From NCBI GenBank assembly GCA_006503535.1, contig QYRS01000001.1:4898001-4962000 (forward strand): 64,000 nucleotides of DNA, read 5' to 3'. This document shows positions 1 to 9,891 of the stretch, in pieces. Within the stretch, counting starts at the first letter, position 1. Every line of letters begins with the position of its first letter. The stretch comes from Arthrinium phaeospermum (Eukaryota; Ascomycota; Sordariomycetes; Amphisphaeriales; Apiosporaceae). The translations under genes and the position numbers were made by a program. The notes under the pieces were generated by a model. That model was not told the origin of the DNA. It saw nothing but the letters and a program-made list of their open reading frames with translations, and made no database searches.

Positions 1-200
1 TATAAGCTAATAGGCCGGGGTTCACCGTTGGCCCTGGGAAGCTTTTTGAAAATTCAAAGTTATGGGGAATACGGGACTGTTGACTGCTGCATCTAGCCAC
101 TGGACTGAATTGTGGCCAGTACTACATACATCGCGACAAAAATTTCAAATTCTAAAGAGCTTCCCAAAGCCAACGATGAACCCCGGCCTATTGTCTTATA
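1..200. mobile_element. Short terminal-inverted-repeat (MITE-like) element
   Basis: The first about 58 bases and bases about 145-200 are imperfect reverse complements. Both ends read TATAAG followed by two or three variable bases, then AATAGGCCGGGG, and the match continues inward through GTTGGC and GGGAAGCT. Mismatches in the aligned arms are largely C/T differences, as expected of an old or RIP-mutated copy. The outermost TA could be a target-site duplication of the Tc1/mariner kind. The interior has no credible coding sequence, so it would be non-autonomous. The element may extend beyond the left edge of the window. Confidence 0.6.
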
Positions 201-578
201 CAGTGGTTCCCATTGTACCGGTCACATCCATACTGTTTGTCAAACCCCAAGTTTGGATCCAACCCAAGTAAGTACTCAACCATGATTCAACTTCAACAGG
301 GTCAAGGGTTGGGGACATAGTCACATCATCTCAGCCCAAAACCTTGAAATAATGGAACATATGTTCGTATCGAGTATCGATTATTGCGAAAATAAGAATA
401 TTGCAAACATAGTTATATATATGCTGGCATGTTCTATAGGCCGAGGTCACCTCATCATGCACCCCTAGGCCCACCCAAATCTAGCGATATCGGCCATGCG
501 CAAACCACCCACCATGCAACACGATATACATACACATGCTAAAAACATGTCCCCAGAGTCCCCAGACACTACCTCCTC
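201..578. other. Intergenic, no gene seen
   Basis: About 380 bases between the inverted-repeat element and the 3' end of the first transporter gene. It is AT-rich in the middle (ATATAT around 412-422). I see no ORF of note and no RNA gene. Confidence 0.6.
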
Positions 579-2192
579 TCATCTATCCTCACCCCCTGCC
601 TCCCTGCCGCCCCGCCTGCGCCCAGAAGCTGTCGTCGCCGGGAAGTCCTTCTCGCTAGCCTCGGGCAGGTAGCGCGCCGCGACGGTGAAGCCGGCCGCGA
701 GGATCACCAGAATGACCCAGACGAGGTAGCCGCCCAAGACCTGGGTATTAGCCCCCAGGGCGAAGATGCTCGTAAACAGGGCCGGCGTGAACGCGCGCAG
801 CCCGCTCAGCCCCGTGAGGGCCAGCGCATTGAGGGTCCCCAGCATGGCGGGCGAGGGACTCACGTCATTGAGCGCCAGCTGCACCGCGGTAAAACTCATC
901 GAGACGCCCGGGCCGACGGCCAAGAAGCAAGGGGCCGCGACCCAAAAGACCCGGTCGAAGCCGGCGCGGCGCAGCGCGTTGAGCAGGGCGTTGGTGCCGA
1001 GGAAGAAGGGGTAGAGGTTGGCGCACAGGCGCATGACGCCGTTGGTGCCCAGCCGGTGCTGCAGCGGCGGGAAGACGACGAGCAGCCAGAAGGCCTGGGA
1101 GACGCCCGTCAGGGCCATGAAGAGGCCGATCTGGAACTTGGTGAAGTGGAACCGCCCAGCTCGACCGACGTGAACCAGAAGACGGGGATGATGGCCGTGT
1201 AGGCGAAAGCCAGCAGCATGACGTGCGCGAAAACGTAGAGCACGACCCCGACGCCGGGCGTCTTGAGCAGCTCCCACGTGCTCTTCTCCTCGGCCTCCTC
1301 TTGCTGTCGGCGCCTCTTCTTGGGCCGTCATCTTGGGTTTCTTCACCAGCGTCTCCTCGACGAAGAAGGCGCTCGTGAGCACGGCCGTCAGCCCCACCAC
1401 GCCCACAGCGAAGCTGGGTAGCGCGTAGGGGTAGTCTTCGAAGAACCGGACCCGCCGAACACGCGGGGTACTGCTGCGCGGGATCGGCCAGGACGCCGCC
1501 TAGCAAGGGGCCGACCGTGATCCCCAGATTGCCCGCGAACGCGAAGAAGCTGAAACTGCGCGCCTGCGTGCGGGGGGTCGAGTGCTCGATCATGGTGCGG
1601 ATCGTCACGATGGTGCCCGCGAAGACGCCGGCCAGGCAGCGGAACGGACCATCTGCCAGAGGCTCGTCGCCATGCCGAAGATGCTGGTGGCGCAGCAGAC
1701 GCCGACCAGGCTCGCGACCAGGACCGGCTTGCGGCCCAGGCGGTCGGCGGCGCGGCCCCAGACCAGCATCACCAGCATCTGGGTCAGGCTGAAGAGGGAC
1801 TCGATGAGGCCCGAGTAGAAGCCCACGTCGGCGTCGCGGATGCCCGGGGACACGTGCTGGATCATCTGGTTGATGTAGGGGAAGATGGAGAAGAAGGCGA
1901 CGGGCTCGACCAAGCGCGCGTAGCAGAGCAGGAAGATCTGCGCCCGGGGCAGCGGCTTGTCGTGGCCGTGGTGACCATTGCGGCCGCCATTGGCTTCCTC
2001 TTCTTCGGCACACAGGGCATCGGCGACGTCCGGGTCCTGGGCGGGCGCAATGGAGGCGCTGGCCAGTAGCGGCGTCTGCTCACTAGCCGCTAGCTCACCG
2101 TGGCCATTGAGCTCCGGGCCGTGATGGTGGCCGTTATTGTTGCCGTAACCATTGCCGTTGGCTTTCGGGCCGCCATTGAGTGCGGCGGTCAT
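579..2192 (-). CDS. MFS transporter (DHA1/ZIF-like), frameshifted
   Basis: A major facilitator of the plasma or vacuolar membrane, probably a proton-coupled drug or metal-chelate exporter. The N-terminus is Asn/His/Gly-rich. The first transmembrane segments follow, with the MFS loop motif GRAADRLGRKP, and the C-terminal half has typical helices ending near the stop. The reading frame is lost several times. Near 1646 one base is missing between QMV and FRCLAGVFAG. Two G/C-run deletions lie near 1450-1465, two bases are lost or one gained near 1305-1330, and one G is missing near 1158. The shifts sum to multiples of three, so the end is back in the starting frame. The surviving order of segments matches a full-length transporter of about 540 residues. 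The start ATG is at 2192. No intron is needed. The substrate cannot be told from sequence. Confidence 0.75.
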
Positions 2193-2904
2193 GACTTGTA
2201 GTTGGTGGGATGCACAGGGAATTGGCTCCTTCGCAGATCAGCAGCTCAGCACGGCTCATAAAATCGCGGGGGGAAAGGCGCAACCTTGAACCATTACCGG
2301 AAATTCCAAGAAAAAAAGAAGAAGGGGGGAGACCAAAAAGCAAAGGGCAGCCAACGATCCAACGATCAATCCCACGTAAGCAAAACGATAAGATCTTTCA
2401 AAGTTGAAAGCGCGCTAGTTAGCAGCGGGTTGTAAGCGCCCGTGCAACCTCACCGCGGGGGGCTCCCTGGCTAAGGTTCCTTGCAGCCGGGATCAAGGGC
2501 CTGTCGTCTCGTATCAGGGAGAAGAGACTACAAGGAGGCTGCAATATTGCACTCGGCTGCATCGTGGGGGCAACACCACTAGGCAATCAAGCCACCTGGC
2601 CATGTTTACGTCTGGTCTTGTCAATTGGCGGGCAAACGGCGTGATCAAGTGCACAGGGAGAGGATTGCGAAAGGCATCGTGAAGATAGCATGTGTGTGGT
2701 ATTCAGGATCAGTTGGGATTTCCGTCTCTCTAACTGGTATACAACGCCATCAAAATGGCAATAGCCTTATCCAGACCTCATTTCCCAATCGTATGACATC
2801 GTTTCCCCAAAAACCCCCAAAACGCCGACCAATGCAATGGTATTGTAACATAACTCGTATCTCGTACATCGATCAATCGCGGCGGCGATTGATCGGCCAT
2901 CTCT
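2193..2904. other. Intergenic, upstream region of MFS gene
   Basis: About 710 bases between the transporter start (minus strand) and the SEN2 stop codon. It contains purine-rich stretches near 2300-2345 and no ORF with family resemblance. It should hold the transporter promoter and the SEN2 terminator. Confidence 0.5.
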
Positions 2905-4597
2905 TCAACATGAATTTCGGACCCTGTACTGCTTCAAAAGAGATGCGACATCAACCTCACTGGTCGTGGGTACTGGAATGTCGACGTAGACCAGAACCAA
3001 GGTCTTGACGGCCGTTGACTGGACACGGTTGACCGAGTGCAGCCAATGCCAATTGTGAGCCGGCGCCTTGCGGCCTTGGTTCTTCCAGTCGGGGTCCGAA
3101 TAAGACGGGAAGACGCAGATGGCAAACTCGGCGTGCGAGAATGCTGGGCCGCGGTTGTACAGAAGCCAGTCGCAGCCAAACTTGATACCGGGCCGTACCA
3201 CCCAACCAAGAGACCGGAAATGGTGGTACACCGCGTACTGAACCAGGAACGGATCGTCGGGCTGAAGATCCAATTGCCTGGGAGGGAAATAAGAATAGCC
3301 CCGGCAGATGTTGAACAGCTCCTGTGTCGAAAGCAGTTCGCCGGATTTCATCTCGAACCTTCAGGACGCCAAGCCCGAAAGCGAGGAAGAAAGCCTCCTC
3401 CCGTGTGAGCTGCAGACGTTCCTTGTCCACGACTGTGATAGAATCATCCTTGGATGTGGCGCTCAGTGACGACTTCTGCGCAGACTCCGGTAGGGCATCG
3501 CTCGAGGATGTGACGTTGCCGGGGGGCAGGGTCGATGGCTCCTGGACGGGAATTGCACCGTTGGTAAGTATGCCGTCCATCGACTTCGGAATCCCATGGC
3601 CGTTCATACTCATTCCAAGGCTAGGACTTGGCGGGTCCGAGTTCATAAAAGTTGTTGACTCGACCGTAGGAGAAAACCGGACACTTTTCCGCCTCTTGAT
3701 TTGAGCCACGCTCTCAACGAGAGGCGCGTCAGGCGGAGGCGAAGGATACGCATTTGCAGCGGGTGTAGCTGGTTGCTCACGGTCCCCGTTCACCAGGGTC
3801 TTACCAAAGTCTCGGCGCTAGCGGCACTACTGTTGGCCTGCAACGCGGCAATCGTGTTGGGCAGATCACCCAAAGACAGATTCGGCCGGCCGTTGATGCA
3901 CTAGCATCCCTACTACTAGGAGCCTGTCCATTGGCAAGGGGTTCGGGAGATTCTCCAATGGCGTCACTGGGAGCAAGAAGTGCTGCAAGATCACTCAGGG
4001 AATTGGGCAGGCGGAGGAGCTCCATCGGTCCTACAGGTGCAACCAGAGACTCGAGATGGCGAACACGGCGGATGGCCTCCTGCTCTTTCCTGGCACGGTC
4101 CCACTTCATCTGCTGTCGCTCCTCACGCCGCTGGCGTGTATACTCTTCAGCGACATGCTGTTTCTGGGTGCCGCTTCGGGCTTGTTCGCGTTTCAACCAA
4201 TTGGGTTCACTTCGACTGAGATGTCCTTTTCCATAAAAGCCTTGCTCCCACAGCGCACGGATTGCTTTCGCATCCACAATGTGCACACTTCGCGTCTTGG
4301 CCGACCAAATTCCTTCATGGACGATCGAGGGCTCATGCGGGGCAGTCAAGGCCTGTGTGATCCATGCGTAGACGACATGGATCAGGGACAGAGGACTCGG
4401 ATAGAAGCTGGGTAAGGGGAACGTGCGAATGGGGATCGGAAGTTCGTGGACCTTCGTCAAGGGCGGTGGCCTGGGAGCCCGAGGCACGACAGCCCGGTTG
4501 GCCTCCTCAGGTTGCGGCGCATTCGACTCATGGACTGTACCGGTAGGCAAGCCAGCAGGGACTGGCAAGGCCGGAATGATTCTTGAGTTTGGTTCAT
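2905..4597 (-). CDS. SEN2: tRNA-splicing endonuclease subunit Sen2, frameshifted
   Basis: Catalytic subunit of the nuclear tRNA intron endonuclease (Sen2/15/34/54), which cuts the 5' splice site of pre-tRNA. The N-terminal part has the family block IRALWEQGFYGKG and SRSEPNWLKREQAR, then a charged helical stretch. The middle has RRKSVRFSPTVESTTF. The C-terminal nuclease domain contains DDPFLVQYAVYHHFRSLGW and the catalytic triad Tyr in WLLYNRG, His in FSHAEFA and Lys in STAVKTLVL, so all three residues are present. Reading frame breaks occur near 4570 (between a likely ATG at 4597 and the first long frame), near 3905, near 3806 and near 3350. Each looks like a one-base indel. The gene is essential in yeast, so sequence error is more likely than loss. 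Divergent from the ceramide glucosyltransferase gene to its right. Confidence 0.85.
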
Positions 4598-5543
4598 TGA
4601 GATGTGATCTTCACATCATTGTGTTCTAATCTTGGAGCGAAGAGTTAGCAACTTGTCGGGGCTAGGCTGCTCGCTGATCGTCCGCAAATAAATGGTGGGA
4701 CCATAGCCAATAACTCAGATACCGTTGTAGTCATTTGGTTGTGCACATAGTGAGAGTTTGACGTCTCATAGCTCCAATTATAAAAAAAAATGTCATCACC
4801 GTGATTGGCATGGTATGGTCCCTTTGCGTTCGGAGATGTCGAAAAGTGTGGAGAGAAGACAGAGGAAAACTTACTCAGATGAGAGACACTCCTCCCGATG
4901 CGATAGGAAATTGCACGATTGGGGAGGCCATTCAATCGAAGACGCTCTAAGCCATCTGGTCGGAGCACATCTAGGATGCTGTATCCTGTGTCTTGAGGAA
5001 TTGCTTGTGTGTGAAGAGGCTGAAGATGGTGCCTGATATTGACTCGCGAGAAAAAAAATCTTATGGACAAGGTTTTATGGACGATTCGGAAAATCTCGGC
5101 TAGCGAGCACTTGGCGGGCACGTACCTGGGAAGTGGGGAGCTCTGGAGGCTCGAGAAAAAAAAAATGAAAGACACTCTTTTCCGTGTGCCCGCAGTTTTA
5201 GGTCAGCTACAGTGCTAAGCATTCGCTAGAGGGGCCCGCCTGTGGCCTTGCGCTTCAGGTCTCAATCACCAACCTGACTCCCTGACAACTCACACCGAGA
5301 CCCAATATTCTGCCAAAGGGCGGACCTGATGGAGCCGGAGTCGCAGCGGCCCCGAGATTGCCAGAATCAATAGAACGAAACATCGGTCTAGCATATTATG
5401 AAACCCCATCGTTATGTGTGCCACCGTTTCGCATCGTTACAGAGAAATCGGTGTTTGGCGATTGTGGCCGAAAACATTCCGTATGACCGGCCGAAAGTGA
5501 GAGAGTGACCTTTCCTGTTATTTCCGTCATCACACGGTACTCT
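4598..5543. other. Intergenic, divergent promoter region
   Basis: About 950 bases between SEN2 (minus) and the ceramide glucosyltransferase (plus). An open frame on the minus strand at 4645-5175 resembles no family I know and is rich in low-complexity translation (Phe/Ser runs from A/T tracts), so I do not call it. Otherwise nothing recognisable. Confidence 0.4.
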
Positions 5544-5869
5544 ACCGGACAGGCGGTTCTTCTCTTCTTACCCTGGGCTTGGCATTTGGTGCAGCAGCGA
5601 CAGCAATGCCCTCTGCTGTCGAGGCCCTCGGATATGTCTCCCTTGCTTGGGGCGTCTTCGTCATAGGCGTGCAGGCATTGGTAGCTACAAGATGTACGAT
5701 GCAAACCGGACAGGCGGTTCTTCTCTTCTTACCCTGGGCTTGGCATTTTGGTGCAGCAGCGACAGCAATGCCCTCTGCTGTCGAGGCCCTCGGATATGTC
5801 TCCCTTGCTTGGGGCGTCTTCGTCATAGGCGTGCAGGCCATTGGTAGCTACAAGATGTACGTGATGCAA
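5544..5869 (+). repeat. Tandem duplication of about 162 bp over glucosyltransferase exon 1
   Basis: Copy 1 spans 5544-5704 and copy 2 spans 5705-5869. Both begin ACCGGACAGGCGG and end GATGCAA. The copies show no clear substitutions but differ by small indels: copy 1 lacks one T in the ATTTTGG run, one C in GGCCATT and two bases in GTACGTGATG. Each copy holds the same start codon context (ATG at 5606 and 5768) and the first membrane segment. Only copy 2 has an intact 5' splice site (GTACGT at 5857) joined to the next exon. Confidence 0.85.
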
Positions 5870-7264
5870 CCTCCCCCAATTGGTATTACGCCCCCTTTCT
5901 GACATTGGTCCCGTCACATTAGCTTGCGAAACTATGCCGCCGTCCCCCAAAAGCCGGTCTCCCCGACCCTGCCCAAAGATGACATCCCCCACGTAACCAT
6001 CCTGCGCCCCGCGAAAGGCCTCGAGCCCTTCCTGTACGAGTGTCTTGCTTCGACGTTTCGACAAGACTACCCCCGCGACAAGTTCACCATATTCTTCTGC
6101 GTGTCCTCCAAAGATGACGCCGCTTACCCAGTGATGCGCCGGCTGCTTGATGAGTTCCCCGACTTCGACGCCCGTATCTTCATCGAGGACGAAGACTGCA
6201 ATGTCTGGATCGCCAGCGGCACCGCCGCCAATGGTCGACAAGCTCTGCGGGTATGCGGGCGACGGGCCGTACAAGTTCACCCACCAGATGCCCATTGTGG
6301 TAGATACCGTTTCGTCGATACAGCCCGATCCCCCCAAACACGGCGTCTCCTGGCAGGCGACCCCGGCACGGCACACGACCGAGATGTCTCGAAATCGCTT
6401 CTATCTCAGGGCGGAGGCCGGCTGGAAGAGATGTTCATGGCGACCGAGCACGCCAAGTTCTACAGCGCCATCAACACGGTCGGCGTCGCACCATGTGCTC
6501 TGGGAAGAGCAACATGTTTCGCAAGTCGCACCTGGACATGGTCACGGACTCGAACCAACCCCCTCCTGCCGGCATCCGTCGCGCACCTGCCCAGCGGGCT
6601 CGACTTCTCGGCCTACATCTGCGAGGACCACCTGATCGGCGACCTGCTGTGGCGGACCCCGATCCCCGGGTTCCAGAAACACGGCCTCGCCTGGGCAACC
6701 TGGCGATCCAGCCGATGGCGGGCATGTCCGTCGCCGGCTACGTCGCGCCGCAAGCGCTGGCTGCGCGTCCGCAGTGACCGTTCTGGCCGCCACGCTGGTC
6801 GAGCCGGGCATCCAGTCGTTGATCTGCTGCACCTCAATTGCCTACGGCCTGACCACGGTGCCCTGGGTCCAGCAGTACCTGGGCATTCCGCCGACGTGGC
6901 CTAGCTGGGCCGCATGCTGGGTGGGCGCCATTAGCTTTTGGATCGCCCACGACCGCATCGTGTTTGGGAGGTTGCACGCGGGCCACGGCGTCCAGATCGA
7001 CGAGCACACGCCCGCCTTTGCCCGCGGCACCGCGCGGGGCGGCACCGAGAGGAGAAGGTTTGGGGAGTGGTTCCTCGCCTGGCTCGGCCGCGAGTTCCTG
7101 GCCTTTCCCATCTGGGCTTGGCGGTGCTCCTGGGCACGAGTGTCAGCTGGCGCGGGGAGAAGTTCCGGGTCAAGTCGGACATGACGGTCGTGGCCTGGGA
7201 CGAGCCCACTGATGTTGATGATGCCAGACGGGTTGACGGGAATAGACAGAACAAGAAAGACTAG
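5768..7264 (+). CDS. GCS1: Ceramide glucosyltransferase (GT21), damaged
   Basis: UDP-glucose:ceramide glucosyltransferase, a Golgi membrane enzyme that makes glucosylceramide. Exon 1 (5768-5856) encodes a start Met and one membrane helix (EALGYVSLAWGVFVIGVQ). A 66-bp intron follows, and exon 2 begins at 5923 with RNYAAVPQKP. Family blocks follow in order: HVTILRPAKGLEPFLYECLAS, RQDYPRDKFTIFFCVSSKDD, RIFIEDED, CNVWIASG, VDKLCGYA, GRLEEMFMATEHAKFYSAIN, GKSNMFRKSHLDMVTD, CEDHLIGDLLWRTPIPGFQ, QPMAGMSVAGYVA, TVLAATLVEP. These blocks lie in changing frames, with single-base breaks after about 6220, 6400, 6490, 6560, 6690, 6770 and 7125. The stretch between IFIEDED and CNVW is about 30-35 residues shorter than in the family, so internal sequence is missing. 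The stop at 7262-7264 is in the expected C-terminal frame (TVVAWDEPTDV). Confidence 0.8.
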
Positions 7265-9891
7265 ACGATTTGATGACTGTGTAGAACGCCCGGCATGGCT
7301 ACATTGTCCTGGCACGTAGTAATGATCTATGATTTGATTATACATACCAACTTTCTGTCGATGCTCTGCACTCAGATACGTCACTATATGGATCATCAGA
7401 CAGAGAAACTCATCTACGCAAATATCCCTATGACCTGCTCACCTGTTGAAAAGAAAAACACTTTTTTGAACTCAATCACCCTTTCTGAAAACCGCAACTG
7501 CCGCAAGCTTGACCTATGCACTCGCCAATCGGAACCCAAGAACACACGGGCACTGTGGAGCAACATCGAGTCGCTCAAAGCTGTTGTGCTGTATGGGCCC
7601 GGATAGCTGCCCGCTCTAGTCATTGGAGTGCCCCTGGCCCACGAGTCAAGCGGTTAGAAGGGGTTGGGGTCTTTTCACCGTCCAGAGCCTCCATATGTGT
7701 CGTTTGATTTCAAGATTAGACGGTGTGCTGTCAAGATATGCAGGCACGGTAGAACAATGGAACCCGACCGGGCTTGAACTAAGTCCGAACCTATGCCCCT
7801 CGGCTCGGTGAGCTTCAAGAATAGTGGCATCCGATTTAGATAAGTAGATGGATCTTGCATAAAGTAACGCGGGCATAGGAATGGTATAAGTGGCACCCGG
7901 CCCGGTTCACCAAGCCCCCGGGTGGTCAGCAGAAGCCACCCCCGAATTGTACTTTCAGATCCACGAGAGTGCCGAAAGGACCCTTGGTGTTACCCCGACA
8001 CACCATGGCGGCGATCCTCTGAGGGGGCTCTTGGCTCGGCTGAGGCGGCGGCACTTTGACGGATTAGGTATCTTCTCTACAGCTGATGGCAAAGGCGGGC
8101 GCCGCCAACGTTTACGGGTAATGTAGCTCGTGGTCCGAACGAGCTGACAAAAGCAAAATGGTTCCTCACGCGATCGTTCCCATCTGACTAAATAAAAAGT
8201 AAAAATAAGTCGATGTGCATTGATTGCATTGGCTACGGGGCTGAAGGGAGCGACGACGAGCAGGTAAGCAAAAGCAACCCGTCCTTGCTACACCCGAGTC
8301 AGTCAGACCGATGGATGCTGCAGTGCCGAGTACGGCGTTAAGGATTTAATGCCACGGAGGCAGACCGACGCTTGCATAAGTCTCGAATCCCGGTGTCAGC
8401 GCTACTGGGGAATAATACGCAAGCTATCAATAGTGGCCGGCTGGACTACGGTGGGATTTGCCCCCAATGCCGCCCACCGCCCACCGTCCTATGTTGTTTC
8501 CTGTCAATGCCAATACTGCTTCATAATCGGGAATTTAACGTTCGTGCTTCAGGTAAGCATAATCATCGGACTACTCTTGCGCAAGTGCGGGAGGAGGACG
8601 GGCCCCCTGTTTGCGTCACCCTTCCCTTTCTTTCCTTTATTGGTAACATCTTAGATATTATTAAGCATGTTTCCCGGATTAGACTCTTCCATCAATCTTC
8701 GGACTTTCCTTTGTTACTACAACCCTAGTGCGAGTGTTACCAATTCCATTAGCGCGTTCCAGCACCTCGGTGTTGGGCCCGTCCCCGTCAATTCAGTGTA
8801 GTAAGTCCTGTTGCCATGTCTGGTTGCCGTCTCTTGTCCTTCATTGCACGAAGGCCGGCCCACCACAAGCACAAGCACACACACAATGTGGAGATCGTAC
8901 GGAGGAGAACTTGTTGGCAAAAACCTATGAGTCCTTACACAGCAGGACTAGTAAGCCAGTCGGAGCCGAGGCTTACCAACTGCACCTAATTATGACTCGC
9001 ATGCATACAATGCACAGAACGATGGTGGTATGCACGAGTGCTACAGAACATTCTAGCGTGAGGTTCGGGAGAGATGCATTCGTTCTCCAAAGCTGATCAG
9101 GGGTCCAGTGCAGCCAGTTCTAATTGTAGATGCAAGATGTAAGAGATAGTTTCGCCAAAACTTGGTCGGACTCAGTTACCGCACTAAGTTCCAGAATAGC
9201 TGACTCGCCAGCGGTGGTTTCAGGGCCCTTTTTATGCAGATTTGCATAAGGGCGCGATGGTGGCCCAGACGGGTGCGGATGGCCCTGCAGGACCCGGAGC
9301 ATACATGACGTTGATGATCCCTGGAGACAGCCTAAAGGCCGGCGTTCAATCCCGTTTCTGGGCACGCTACTGACTAAATCCGTTCTAGGCTTTGACCATC
9401 TAAGATTTGACATGGCCGAGCGAAAGGCGTGGAGGACTTGGAGGGTGGGCGGCCGGTGGAGTCGTATGGCACCCTTGTAATCAGCGAGAGGCAAAGGATT
9501 TTGGTCGCGAGGTCCGTCCTGCCGTTGAAAAAAAGTGTTTTTTATACCTCGGCGCCCGTATTTTGCGAGGAGCAGTTCGGCCGATGATTCATTCGTCTCA
9601 TGCTCGTCTCTTTATAACACCTGCCATCCCGCCCTCCCCCTTTGACCTCCCCATTCCGACTCAGATTTCCTTACTTGGCAGCATCTTGGATCTACGACAT
9701 CCCTGTCTTATCAACCTACTTGGAGACTGCCGTTCCTGTCTCTCTCTACTAATACCCAAAAGTCGCCAGTGATCCACTTCCCGCAGCGGCGTTGCGACAT
9801 TCCCGAACCTAACCGACGGGTAACACAAGACACAAGCAAGCAAACATTTCGAGTCGCACGAATAAAAAACGACCAATCACAACCCGGCGCA
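7265..9891. other. 2.6-kb intergenic region
   Basis: No ORF here matches a family or has the GC-rich codon pattern of the neighbouring genes. Short T-arm-like strings near 7750-7770 and 9340-9360 do not fold into a tRNA. The last 300 bases are pyrimidine-rich (9617-9650 and 9730-9760), as expected of a core promoter and 5' leader for the transporter at 9892. Confidence 0.5.
9611..9617 (+). promoter_or_regulatory. TATA-like box upstream of MFS transporter
   Basis: TTTATAA lies about 280 bases before the ATG at 9892 and directly before a CT-rich tract, the usual layout of filamentous-fungal core promoters. This is an inference from position and sequence only. Confidence 0.35.

Noticed and set aside
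4645..5175. 176-codon minus-strand frame between SEN2 and the glucosyltransferase
   Set aside because: Low-complexity Phe/Ser start, no family match, no GC-rich codon pattern; probably chance.
7740..7800. Possible tRNA-like T-arm string (GTTCAAGCCC on the minus strand)
   Set aside because: The T-stem does not pair and no acceptor or anticodon arm can be formed. The same holds for GTTCAATCCC near 9343.
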